From positions 1 to 64,000 of the forward strand of contig JAFUTI010000004.1 in assembly GCA_017471465.1 (NCBI GenBank): DNA of 64,000 nt. The letters run 5' to 3'. The translations under genes were made by a program, and so were the position numbers. The DNA is from Prevotella sp. (GTDB taxonomy: Bacteria > Bacteroidota > Bacteroidia > Bacteroidales > Bacteroidaceae). This document shows, piece by piece, positions 9,301 to 16,337 of the stretch; positions within the stretch are counted from its first letter, which is position 1; every line of letters starts with the position of its first letter. The notes under the pieces were generated by a model. That model made no database searches, was not told the origin of the DNA, and worked only from the letters and a program-made list of their open reading frames with translations.

Positions 9301-9447
9301 ACAGCTGTCGGTGTGGTGCCGATGATCATTGCCCAGAGTTCGTTCTGGATGCCCGTCGGCGTCACCATCTTTGCCGGCGGCATCGGCTCGCTCATCATGG
9401 TCGTCACCATGCTTCCCGTCGTCTACTGGAAGGTAAATTTGAAGTAA
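6331..9447 (+). CDS. RND-family efflux transporter, inner-membrane pump subunit
   Basis: This proton-driven trimeric pump of the AcrB/HAE superfamily has 1038 aa, about 12 predicted TM helices and two large periplasmic loops. ATG 6331 is chosen over an in-frame TTG at 6322. The TM4 segment reads LGMIVDNAIVV, so the second Asp of the AcrB Asp-Asp relay is Asn. The TM10 Lys position reads MGMIMRNEILIFE, where Arg replaces Lys. Such substitutions are common outside AcrB proper but make AcrB-like coupling uncertain. A cytoplasmic loop near 946-962 (LRGKRLEVRGENSPLTTKD) is encoded by a degenerate AGAGGT repeat followed by its inverse (9167-9216). Drug specificity is unknown. Confidence 0.9.
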   Translation: MKQMTWLRWPLEHYSISLLIILILFVMGIYGMYVMPKDEFPHATIRQGVVVAVYPGATSEEVEQQVARPLERYLFTYGEVNRTKTTTTSQNGLCIVMVRLNDDVNNKDEVWSKIKHGLNTFKSALPAGVLAVVVNDDFGNTSALLIAVESGQRSYRELKDYSDRLSDRLRRIPSVANVKMFGEQKEQITLYVDRQRLQAYGIGQQMLFSRLQAQGITTMSGSISDDDQQVPIHIAPTENSVEEIANQIIFSDPVSGKVARVRDVARVVREYDTQSSRIEQEGHPCVLLSMEMTPGNNVVQYGEEVERVLSSFAAEELPDDVTITRIADKPKVVALSVSNFLRDLIISMVIIILVMMVLFPLRSAIVASITIPLSTFVSVAMMYMMGIELNIVTLAALIVVLGMIVDNAIVVIDGYLEYLGKGYDPKDAAVESSRQYFMPMMLATLCICAIFYPFLITMKGVFHDCLEDFPITITINLMVSLLLAVTVIPFLEVKIIKPGKVSTNGNVITHWVQRTYNHVLDWTFGHPWLTIGGGIGVILLSCLILPTLKIRLFPYADRDQFAVEIFLPEGKGMAETTVVADSVRHILENDERITGITSFIGCSSPRFMDAYAPQMAGKNYAQFIVNTKSDKATLDLLADYQPRLSEAFPNAYVKFKRLDYLEVNELEYRFYGDDLDSLHTVAERLMVRMREMPELEWVHTDYLQPYPIINVELDPVASAQLGVTRATAALALSATSSDLRVGQIWEGDYELPIVVRDNSDMTYSDIENLGIATPVSMVSAGLTSSNKTVPLRQIAKVGPQWSESRILHRGGERCITVTAQFAQGVYTSPVEQRIAKIMQEEIDIPQGVRCEVGGEIEYGDEALPQIFWGIVIAMIIVFFFLLFNFKKYGITLVCMAALGLMIPGALIGLGLMNRALGLTSIFGLITLMGMIMRNEILIFEHAINLLRGKRLEVRGENSPLTTKDYNEAVRQAAYDAGKRRMVPIFLTTATTAVGVVPMIIAQSSFWMPVGVTIFAGGIGSLIMVVTMLPVVYWKVNLK
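9167..9216 (+). repeat. In-frame degenerate AGAGGT repeat with inverted CTCACC end
   Basis: TTAGAGGTAAGAGG, TTAGAGGTGAGAGGTGAG, then CTCCACTCACCAC. A 6-8-nt word is repeated about five times and then answered by its reverse complement. It lies inside the RND pump gene and keeps frame, adding a charged loop between helices where relatives are shorter. Confidence 0.6.
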
Positions 9448-9450
9448 CGT

Positions 9451-10812
9451 ATGAAAAAGATAATAACCATCATCCTTTGTTGTGTGTATGGCAGTTTTGC
9501 CGCAACAGCCCAGCCCGTCTACACCCTCCAGCAGCTGAAGGACTCCGCCCTGCACAACAACATCGCCATCCGTACGGCCCGCCACGGCATTGACGCCGCC
9601 CGGCAGCAGCGGCGCGAGGCTCTGACGAAATACTTCCCCAACGTCAGCGGCACCGGCCTCTGGTTCAACGCCAATCGGGGCATGGCCCAGATGGATGTCA
9701 ACCCCTCCGAGATGATTGCTCCTGAACTGGGTGCCACCCTTGCCCAGAGTTTCCCTGCCGAGGCCCTCGCCGCACTGGCAAACCCCATCAGCATCTCGAT
9801 GATGAAGAACGGCACCATCGGCAGTCTGACGGCTGTTCAACCCATCTTTGCCGGTGGACAGATTGTCAACGGCAACAAACTCGCCAAGGTGGGCGAGGAC
9901 GTCAGCCGGCTGCAGTTGAAACTTTCAGAGAATGAAGTGGAAAAGCAGACCGAGCAGTACTACTGGCAATTGGCGGCCTTACAAGAAAAGAAGCACACCA
10001 TTGACGCTGTGGACTCCCTGCTGCGCTCCATCGCCAAAGATGCTGACGTAGCGGTACGTGCCGGCATCGCCGTTCGCAACGACCTGCTACAGGTGCAACT
10101 CCGACAGAACGACGTAGAAAGCCAACGTCTGAAACTGGAGAATGGCATCAGCATCGTCCGACTGCTCCTTGCTCAGTTCTGCGGACTGCATAGTCCACTG
10201 TTCACAGTGTATCGTTCACAGCTATTGCCTGCGGACTCCTCTTTAGCACAGCCCAACGATGCACCATGCACTATGCACTATGAACTAAGCCCCCTCCCCG
10301 AGTACCAGCTCCTGCAAAAGCAGGTGGAGGCCACAACCCTGCAAAAGAGGCTGGAGGTGGGCAAGCAGCTGCCCAGCGTGGCTGTCGGCGCAGGCTACAA
10401 CTATCACAACCTGCTGGAGAACGACCACACCTTTGGCATGGTCTTCGCCACCGTCAGCGTGCCCATCAGCGACTGGTGGGGCGGTTCACACGCCATCAGG
10501 CGCCGCAAGATAGAACAGCAGAAAGCTGAGGAGCAGCTTCAGGACAATGCCCAGCTGCTACAAATACGGATGCAAAAGGCGTGGAACGACGTCGTTGAAG
10601 CCCAGCAGCAGCTGACGCTTGCCCAGCGCAGCATCGAGCAGGCTGAAGAGAACCTGCGTCTGAACCGCAACTACTATCAGGCCGGCACGTCGACCATGAG
10701 TAACCTGCTTGAAGCCCAGCTGCTCTATCAGCAGGCTCGCGACAAGCACACCGACGCATACGCCACCCTGCAGAACAAGCTGTTAGAGTATCGCCAGTCT
10801 ACCGGCCAATGA
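9451..10812 (+). CDS. TolC-family outer-membrane efflux channel
   Basis: This is the outer-membrane exit duct for the preceding adaptor/pump pair. It has 453 aa, a signal peptide (MKKIITIILCCVYGSFAATA) and two OEP repeats rich in coiled-coil helices, the second at about 345-450. It begins 3 nt after the pump stop, so all three genes form one operon. Residues about 266-284 (around PNDAPCTMHYELSPLPEYQ) look like an insertion. They are encoded by a GCACTATGCACTATGAAC tract joined to AAGCCCCCTCCCCGAG. The stop abuts the convergent upp stop (10812/10813) with no terminator between. Confidence 0.88.
   Translation: MKKIITIILCCVYGSFAATAQPVYTLQQLKDSALHNNIAIRTARHGIDAARQQRREALTKYFPNVSGTGLWFNANRGMAQMDVNPSEMIAPELGATLAQSFPAEALAALANPISISMMKNGTIGSLTAVQPIFAGGQIVNGNKLAKVGEDVSRLQLKLSENEVEKQTEQYYWQLAALQEKKHTIDAVDSLLRSIAKDADVAVRAGIAVRNDLLQVQLRQNDVESQRLKLENGISIVRLLLAQFCGLHSPLFTVYRSQLLPADSSLAQPNDAPCTMHYELSPLPEYQLLQKQVEATTLQKRLEVGKQLPSVAVGAGYNYHNLLENDHTFGMVFATVSVPISDWWGGSHAIRRRKIEQQKAEEQLQDNAQLLQIRMQKAWNDVVEAQQQLTLAQRSIEQAEENLRLNRNYYQAGTSTMSNLLEAQLLYQQARDKHTDAYATLQNKLLEYRQSTGQ
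10259..10302 (+). repeat. Short-word repeat plus CCCCCTCCCC piece inside tolC
   Basis: A degenerate ATGCACT word occurs about three times and is immediately followed by AAGCCCCCTCCCCGAG. The CCCCCTC half resembles the right arm of the korA element (1291-1306). The reading frame is preserved. Confidence 0.5.
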
Positions 10813-11469
10813 CTACAGCTTCTCACCGTAGCACAGGTCGCCGCAGTCGCCAAAGCCGGGGACGATGTACTTGTGCTCGTTCATCCCGGGATCGATGGCA
10901 GCGCACCAGATGGTAGAGTCCTCCGGCAGTGCCTTCTTGACGACGTCCAGTCCCTCGGGGGTTGCTATGACGCAGCAGATATGGATATGGTGCGGCTTCC
11001 CTGTTGCCACCAGTGCTTCAATGCTGGCAGCCATCGAACCGCCTGTTGCCAGCATGGGGTCGACGATGAGCAGCGTCTTATTCCTGACACTCGGCGATGC
11101 CATATACTCCGTATGCACGCCGACCTCCGTATGCTCGCGGTTGGTATACATACGATAGGCCGAGACAAAGGCGTTCTCGGCATGATCGAACACCTGCAGG
11201 AATCCCTCGTGGAAAGGCAGACCGGCACGCAGCACGGTGGCAATGACGATGTCATCCTTTGCTAAGGGTATGTCGATGGTGCCGAGCGGCGTCGTGACCG
11301 TCTTAGGCTTATACTCCAAGGTCTTCGACAGCTCGAAAGCCATCATCTGGCCTATACGTTGGATATTGTTACGAAACAGCAGGCGATTCTGCTGATATTT
11401 CTTGTCGCGTATTTCTGCCAAATACTGGTTGACGACCGACTGGCTGTCAGAGAGATTGATGACTTGCAT
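10813..11469 (-). CDS. upp: Uracil phosphoribosyltransferase
   Basis: This cytosolic pyrimidine-salvage enzyme converts uracil plus PRPP to UMP plus PPi. At 218 aa it is the usual length. The PRPP-binding loop LIVDPMLATGGSMAAS lies near 132-147 and the uracil-binding tail DAGL-equivalent reads IDPGMNEHKYIVPGFGDCGD near the C-terminus. The start MQVINLSD sits about 30 nt downstream of a minus-strand -7 box. It is a single-gene unit, convergent with the efflux operon. Confidence 0.92.
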   Translation of the reverse strand: MQVINLSDSQSVVNQYLAEIRDKKYQQNRLLFRNNIQRIGQMMAFELSKTLEYKPKTVTTPLGTIDIPLAKDDIVIATVLRAGLPFHEGFLQVFDHAENAFVSAYRMYTNREHTEVGVHTEYMASPSVRNKTLLIVDPMLATGGSMAASIEALVATGKPHHIHICCVIATPEGLDVVKKALPEDSTIWCAAIDPGMNEHKYIVPGFGDCGDLCYGEKL

Positions 11470-11497
11470 AGCTATTGGTAACTTTTGTTGTCGGCTA

Positions 11498-11505
11498 CAA
11501 AAGTA
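11498..11505 (-). promoter_or_regulatory. upp promoter -7 box
   Basis: Minus-strand TACTTTTG fits TAnnTTTG and lies about 30 nt upstream of the upp start codon. Confidence 0.5.
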
Positions 11506-11665
11506 CGTATAAAAAACGAAACGGCCAATTTTTTGAAATTCTTTTTGTTATGTAGATGTTGCAAAAGTGTTGCCCATACATTCATTTATAATTGATTTAC
11601 GCTAAAAAACGGAAATTAAAGGCTAATAAATCATAATTCATCATGGGAAATCAACAAAAACTTTG

Positions 11666-11673
11666 TATCTTTG
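11666..11673 (+). promoter_or_regulatory. pckA promoter -7 box
   Basis: TATCTTTG followed by CAGCC, 52 nt upstream of the pckA ATG. This is the commonest form of the Bacteroidetes -7 element in the window. Confidence 0.6.
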
Positions 11674-11725
11674 CAGCCAGATTTAAGGTAATAGGATAAA
11701 TAACAACTAAAATATCATTTAAGTT

Positions 11726-13339
11726 ATGGCAAAGTTAGATTTGACACAGTATGGCATCACCGGTTCGAAGGTGATTGCCCACAATCCGTCGTATGAGTTC
11801 CTCTTTGAGGAAGAGACAAAGGCTGGTCTGACCGGTTTCGACAAGGGTCAGAACACAGAGCTGAACGCTGTGAACGTGATGACAGGTATCTACACCGGCC
11901 GTTCGCCTAAGGACAAGTACATCGTTGACGACGCCCAGAGCCACGACAAGGTGTGGTGGACCACTGAGGAGTACAAAAACGACAACCACCCCATGTCTGA
12001 GCAGGTATGGGCTACCGTGAAGGACATCGCCATCAAGGAGCTCTGTAACAAGGAGCTGTATGTGGTCGACGCTTTCTGCGGTGCTAACGAGGCTACCCGT
12101 CTGGCCGTCCGCTTCATCGTGGAGGTGGCCTGGCAGGCTCACTTCGTGAAGAACATGTTCATCCAGCCCACCGCTGAGGAGCTTGAGAAGTTCGAGCCGA
12201 ACTTCGTCATCTACAACGCCTCGAAGGCCAAGGTTGAGAACTACAAGGAGCTGGGTCTGAACTCAGAGACCTGCGTAGCCTTCAACACCACCAGCCGTGA
12301 GCAGGTGATCATCAACACCTGGTACGGTGGTGAGATGAAGAAGGGTATGTTCTCGATGCAGAACTACTACCTGCCCCTGCAGGGTATCGCTTCTATGCAC
12401 TGCTCGGCCAACACCGACATGGAGGGTAAGAACACCGCTATCTTCTTCGGTCTGTCAGGTACGGGTAAGACCACGCTGTCTACCGACCCGAAGCGCCTGC
12501 TCATCGGCGACGACGAGCACGGATGGGACGACGAGGGCGTCTTTAATCTTGAGGGCGGCTGCTACGCCAAGGTCATCAACCTCGACAAGGAGAGCGAGCC
12601 CGACATCTACAACGCTATCCGCCGCGACGCCCTGCTCGAAAACGTCACCGTAGCCGCCGATGGCAAGATTGACTTCGCCGACAAGAGCGTAACAGAGAAT
12701 ACCCGCGTCAGCTACCCCATCAACCACATCGAGAAGATTGCCCAGAAGGTGAACGGCAAGAGCGCCGGTCCCGACGCACAGAACGTCATCTTCCTCTCGG
12801 CCGATGCCTTCGGCGTGCTGCCTCCCGTCAGCATTCTGACTCCGGAGCAGACGAAGTACTACTTCCTCAGCGGTTTCACCGCCAAGCTGGCAGGTACAGA
12901 GCGCGGCATCACCGAGCCCACACCTACCTTCTCGGCTTGCTTCGGCCAGGCCTTCCTTGAGCTGCATCCCACGAAGTATGCAGAGGAGCTGGTGAAGAAG
13001 ATGGAGAAGAGCGGCGCCAAGGCATACCTGGTGAACACCGGTTGGAACGGCACTGGCAAGCGTATCTCTATCCGCGACACCCGCGGCATCATCGACGCCA
13101 TCCTGGGCGGTGCCATCTTGAAGGCTCCCACGAAGAAGATTCCTTACTTCGACTTCGAGGTGCCCACAGAGCTGGAGGGCGTTGACACCAACATCCTCGA
13201 TCCTCGCGACACCTACGCTGACGCTGCTCAGTGGGAGGAGAAAGCCAAGGATCTGGCTGCCCGCTTCATCAAGAACTTCAAGAAGTACGAGGGTAATGAG
13301 GCCGGTAAGGCACTGGTTGCTGCTGGTCCGAAACTCTAA
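11726..13339 (+). CDS. pckA: Phosphoenolpyruvate carboxykinase (ATP)
   Basis: This enzyme interconverts oxaloacetate + ATP and PEP + CO2 + ADP. In succinate-producing Bacteroidales it usually runs toward oxaloacetate, fixing CO2 and making ATP. At 537 aa it is full length. The P-loop [11 protein letters not shown] lies near 242-252, kinase-2 residues are in [11 protein letters not shown], and the oxaloacetate-binding RSPKDKY lies near 60. Gene-proximal promoter at 11666-11673 and a hairpin terminator at 13367-13398 make it monocistronic. Codon use looks strongly biased, suggesting high expression. Confidence 0.96.
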   Translation: MAKLDLTQYGITGSKVIAHNPSYEFLFEEETKAGLTGFDKGQNTELNAVNVMTGIYTGRSPKDKYIVDDAQSHDKVWWTTEEYKNDNHPMSEQVWATVKDIAIKELCNKELYVVDAFCGANEATRLAVRFIVEVAWQAHFVKNMFIQPTAEELEKFEPNFVIYNASKAKVENYKELGLNSETCVAFNTTSREQVIINTWYGGEMKKGMFSMQNYYLPLQGIASMHCSANTDMEGKNTAIFFGLSGTGKTTLSTDPKRLLIGDDEHGWDDEGVFNLEGGCYAKVINLDKESEPDIYNAIRRDALLENVTVAADGKIDFADKSVTENTRVSYPINHIEKIAQKVNGKSAGPDAQNVIFLSADAFGVLPPVSILTPEQTKYYFLSGFTAKLAGTERGITEPTPTFSACFGQAFLELHPTKYAEELVKKMEKSGAKAYLVNTGWNGTGKRISIRDTRGIIDAILGGAILKAPTKKIPYFDFEVPTELEGVDTNILDPRDTYADAAQWEEKAKDLAARFIKNFKKYEGNEAGKALVAAGPKL

Positions 13340-13366
13340 GCAGTTTTTGACTTATATCAAAAATAA

Positions 13367-13398
13367 GGGGCGATTTCATTGGGAATCGTCCTTTTTTT
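13367..13398 (+). terminator. pckA terminator
   Basis: GGGGCGATT / AATCGTCC stem with one G-U-type pair and an 8-9-nt loop, followed by TTTTTTT. The T-run overlaps the -33 TTTG of the next promoter (13396-13399). Confidence 0.75.
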
Positions 13399-13451
13399 GA
13401 TAAATATCCGGAAAAACTACGTATCTTTGCATCAGCAATCGTGACGATTGC
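13396..13451 (+). promoter_or_regulatory. Promoter and 5' hairpin of a small-protein unit
   Basis: TTTG at 13396-13399, 22-nt spacer, TATCTTTG at 13422-13429. Right at the expected transcription start lies a perfect hairpin GCAATCG-TGA-CGATTGC (13435-13451), which would cap the 5' end of the mRNA. Confidence 0.65.
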
Positions 13452-13500
13452 GTCGTTATTCATTAGGTTAGTAGTTTTATTAGAATTTAAGGTAAAGATT

Positions 13501-13596
13501 ATGTTATTAGATTTTCAAACAACGGTAATGTTGGCTTCGGTGGCAGTGGCCACGGTGCTGAGTATTTTTACTCTGACACAGACAAACGTCAAATAG
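13501..13596 (+). CDS. 31-residue single-span membrane peptide with its own promoter and terminator
   Basis: ATG 13501 to TAG 13594-13596. The product starts MLLDFQTTVMLASVAVATVL and ends with a short polar tail (TQTNVK). One hydrophobic helix fills about residues 8-25, so it probably inserts in the inner membrane. It is flanked by a consensus promoter (13396-13429) and a hairpin with eight Ts (13613-13652), so this is a dedicated transcript of about 220 nt. The leader shares the 12-mer TTAGGTTAGTAG with the minus-strand unit at 24415-24669. I do not recognise the family. Function unknown; a small regulator of a membrane complex is one possibility. Confidence 0.6.
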   Translation: MLLDFQTTVMLASVAVATVLSIFTLTQTNVK

Positions 13597-13612
13597 CCAA
13601 CAACACGTTAGA

Positions 13613-13652
13613 AGAGTGCGGAGTGAGTGATTCATACCGCTCTCTTTTTTTT
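13613..13652 (+). terminator. Terminator of the 31-codon gene
   Basis: AGAGTGCGG (13613-13621) pairs with CCGCTCTCT (13637-13645) with one mismatch, followed by an eight-T run. Confidence 0.75.
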
Positions 13653-13747
13653 ATAAAAGAAAACTAAAACTAACTTAAAAACACGTATTTTATGGTTATT
13701 TTAAAGAATAATAAGGTGAAAATGGCCGTTATTTGCAGAAATGTGCG

Positions 13748-13755
13748 TAAATTTG
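13748..13755 (+). promoter_or_regulatory. -7 box upstream of the DUF6242-like lipoprotein
   Basis: TAAATTTG followed by CACC, 27 nt before ATG 13782. This placement argues against the longer in-frame start at 13692, which would lie upstream of the promoter. Confidence 0.45.
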
Positions 13756-13781
13756 CACCCAAATTCGAAATAACATATCCG

Positions 13782-14897
13782 ATGAAAAGAATTCTTCAGA
13801 CTTTCTGCGGGATGTTCGTGCTGTCGTTAGCGCTCTGCTCATGTCTTGGGGGTGATGACGATACGACAACCTATGATGATATGGTTATCAAGACCTTCAC
13901 CTTGGGAACGCTGAACCGATACCTGCACACCACGACGAGTGCCGGCAACGACTCAGTCTATAAGACGACCTTTTCGGCCAGCTCCTACAAGATGAATATC
14001 GACCAGGTCAGAGACATCATCCATAATGCCGACTCACTGCCGCTGGGTACCGACATCGCCCACGTCATCTGCAACGTGACGACCAAGAACGGCGGCACCG
14101 TCTTTCTGAAGTCGACAACCAGCGACTCACTGACGTATTTCAGCTCAGGCTCCGACTCCGTCGACTTCTCGCAGCCACGGGTGTTCCGCGTCTTCTCTAC
14201 CGACGGGTCGGGACATCGCGACTATCAGGTCAGCCTGGCAGCACGCCAGCAGAAGGCCGGCATCTTCCAGTGGACGGAGGCCGACAGCAGCAGCTTCCCC
14301 GCTGACCTGACGCATGAGCAGGAGCGCAAGGCTGCTGAAGAGGCGGGACTGACCTATATAGGGAGTACCGGCGTGGAAGTCTATGCCCTGTCGGCCGACG
14401 GCTATATCATGGAATCGGAGGACGGCGGCGAGAACTGGAAGCGCGATGAGCTCGACAGCGACCACACACTGCTGCCGACGACAAGTCTGGCTTTCATATC
14501 ATGGCAGCTGGACGCCCTGACAGACTACGCCCTGCTGGTGGGCCAGAGCGCCGCTTCCGACACGGCGATGACGCTATGGCGGAAACTGGCCGACTACGAC
14601 CTGGAGGGCAGATGGGTCTTCATGCCACTGGCAGATGACAACCCCTACTACCTGCCACTCATGGACTACGTGGCGCTGGCCTGCTTCAAAGGGCAGGTGC
14701 TGGCCTTCGGCAGCAATCAGGAAATCTACGTGAGCCGCGACCAGGGCATCACCTGGAAGACCAGCTCCAACTATAGCTATCCCACTGACTTCACCGCCAC
14801 CGCCGGCTATCAGGTTGCCGTCAGTGCCGACGGAGACACCCTGTGGCTGAAAGACCCTGCCACCGGCAAGGCCTGGCAAGGGAAACTGACGAATTGA
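13782..14897 (+). CDS. Predicted surface/periplasmic lipoprotein, DUF6242-like
   Basis: This is a 371-residue lipoprotein of unknown function. The start MKRILQTFCGM is chosen because it gives a proper signal peptide with lipobox LALCSC (Cys about 23), followed by an acidic GGDDD stretch. The longer frame from 13692 would put the promoter inside the gene. The conserved FTLGTLNRYLHTT and SADGYIMESEDGGENWKRDE segments resemble the Bacteroidales DUF6242 family, whose second half has sialidase/BNR-like Asp-box repeats (S-x-D-x-G-x-T/N-W). A second Asp box is SRDQGITWK near 318-326. It is followed after 5 nt by the outer-membrane protein gene and may be its partner. The family name is from memory of motifs. 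Confidence 0.75.
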   Translation: MKRILQTFCGMFVLSLALCSCLGGDDDTTTYDDMVIKTFTLGTLNRYLHTTTSAGNDSVYKTTFSASSYKMNIDQVRDIIHNADSLPLGTDIAHVICNVTTKNGGTVFLKSTTSDSLTYFSSGSDSVDFSQPRVFRVFSTDGSGHRDYQVSLAARQQKAGIFQWTEADSSSFPADLTHEQERKAAEEAGLTYIGSTGVEVYALSADGYIMESEDGGENWKRDELDSDHTLLPTTSLAFISWQLDALTDYALLVGQSAASDTAMTLWRKLADYDLEGRWVFMPLADDNPYYLPLMDYVALACFKGQVLAFGSNQEIYVSRDQGITWKTSSNYSYPTDFTATAGYQVAVSADGDTLWLKDPATGKAWQGKLTN

Positions 14898-14902
14898 GGC
14901 CT

Positions 14903-15583
14903 ATGAGAAGCATGCTGTTGGCCCTACTCCTGATGGCTACTGCTACCGCAGCGAAAGCCCAGGACGATCCGGAATACCGGATGGAGATAGGCGCGGGAGC
15001 CGGGGTGGTCAACTACCTTGGCGACTACAACAGCAGTCTGCTGGGAAGCACACAGCCAATGGGTACGCTGACGGCCAAATACCGCAAGAACCCACGAATG
15101 GCATGGACACTGGCCATCGGCTATGGTCAGCTGAAAGGCGACATAAAAGACGGACAGACGTGGTACCCCGACCAGGAGACGCTGCCGGCCACCTTCAGTC
15201 ACCCGCTGATAGACGCCGGCCTGCGCTTTGAGTATAACTTCTGGGCCTACGGCACCGGTCGCGAATACCGCGGCGCACGTCCCTGGGCACCCTACATCAC
15301 CTTCGGACTGGGCGTCACTCATGTCAGCGCCTCGCCGAGTGTGTTCACGATGAACCTGCCGCTGGGCTTAGGTTTGAAATACAAGATGGCAGAGCGGCTG
15401 AACCTGGGCATCGCCTGGATGATGCACCTGACAGGCGGCGACAAGCTTGACGGCGTCGCCGACCCATACGCCATCAAGAGCAGCGGCCTCTTCAAGAATA
15501 CCGACTGCTACAGCACGCTGCTGCTAACGCTGACATACGATATATGGGCAAAATGTAAAACTTGCAATAATGACAGAGACTGA
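14903..15583 (+). CDS. Outer-membrane beta-barrel protein, DUF6089-like
   Basis: This is a 226-residue predicted outer-membrane protein. ATG 14903 gives a signal peptide ending AAKAQ, followed by alternating beta strands ([37 protein letters not shown]). The pattern matches the Bacteroidetes DUF6089 family, commonly found just upstream of uppS and bamA. The barrel ends [12 protein letters not shown], with a short CNNDRD tail instead of a C-terminal aromatic. The stop overlaps the uppS start by 14 nt, so translation is coupled. The ligand is unknown. Confidence 0.8.
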   Translation: MRSMLLALLLMATATAAKAQDDPEYRMEIGAGAGVVNYLGDYNSSLLGSTQPMGTLTAKYRKNPRMAWTLAIGYGQLKGDIKDGQTWYPDQETLPATFSHPLIDAGLRFEYNFWAYGTGREYRGARPWAPYITFGLGVTHVSASPSVFTMNLPLGLGLKYKMAERLNLGIAWMMHLTGGDKLDGVADPYAIKSSGLFKNTDCYSTLLLTLTYDIWAKCKTCNNDRD

Positions 15584-16319
15584 ATTCACATTGGATATGA
15601 AACGTATTCCCCAGCACATTGCCATCATCATGGACGGCAACGGACGCTGGGCTATGGAACGCGGCAAGGACCGTAGTTTTGGACATCAGGCCGGCGTTGA
15701 CGCCGTGCGGTGCATCACCTCAGAATGTACCCGTCTGGGCGTGAAATATCTGACGCTATATACCTTCTCGACAGAGAACTGGAACCGGCCTGCCGACGAG
15801 GTGGCAGCCCTCATGGGACTGGTGCTCACCTCGCTGGAAGACGAGATCTTTATGAAGAACAACGTGCGCTTCCGCGTCGTCGGCGACCGCTCACGCATCC
15901 CCGCCGACGTCAACAGGAAACTGGCGGAGACGGAAGAGCATACTGCCAACAACGACGCCATGACGATGGTCGTTGCGCTGAGCTACTCGTCGAAACTCGA
16001 ACTGACACGTGCCACACAGCTGATAGCACAGGAAGTCAAGGACGGACGGCTCAACGTCGAGGACATCGACGAGAAGACCATCGACAGTCATCTGTGGACC
16101 AGTTTCATGCCCGACCCTGAGCTGCTCATCCGCACGGGCGGCGAGCTGCGTATCTCCAACTACCTGCTCTGGCAGATAGCCTACTCGGAGCTGTATTTCT
16201 GCGACACCTACTGGCCCGACTTCGACGAGGCAGCCTTACACAAGGCCATTGCCAGCTACCAGCAGCGCCAGCGCCGTTTCGGAAAGACGGAAGCACAGGT
16301 TGAAAATGAAAATTCATAA
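15570..16319 (+). CDS. uppS: Isoprenyl transferase (undecaprenyl diphosphate synthase)
   Basis: This cytosolic cis-prenyltransferase makes the C55 lipid carrier for peptidoglycan and surface glycans from FPP and IPP. At 249 aa it has [10 protein letters not shown] with the catalytic Asp, [12 protein letters not shown] for diphosphate binding, FSTENWNRP, and the C-terminal [20 protein letters not shown]. It overlaps the preceding gene by 14 nt and runs into bamA through a palindromic ATGCAT tract. Its stop TAA itself lies in the CATAATGCATCATGCATAATG palindrome. Confidence 0.95.
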   Translation: MTETEFTLDMKRIPQHIAIIMDGNGRWAMERGKDRSFGHQAGVDAVRCITSECTRLGVKYLTLYTFSTENWNRPADEVAALMGLVLTSLEDEIFMKNNVRFRVVGDRSRIPADVNRKLAETEEHTANNDAMTMVVALSYSSKLELTRATQLIAQEVKDGRLNVEDIDEKTIDSHLWTSFMPDPELLIRTGGELRISNYLLWQIAYSELYFCDTYWPDFDEAALHKAIASYQQRQRRFGKTEAQVENENS

Positions 16320-16337
16320 TGCATCATGCATAATGAA
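16310..16337. repeat. ATGCAT palindrome across the uppS stop / bamA start
   Basis: TTCATAATGCATCATGCATAATGAA is nearly its own reverse complement. It contains the uppS stop and the bamA ATG at 16333. Related ATGCATT words recur inside the bamA signal-peptide codons (16403-16433). Confidence 0.6.

Noticed and set aside
13692-13781. Upstream extension of the DUF6242-like lipoprotein
   Set aside because: It would place a -7 box inside the gene and bury the lipoprotein signal peptide 30 residues from the N-terminus.
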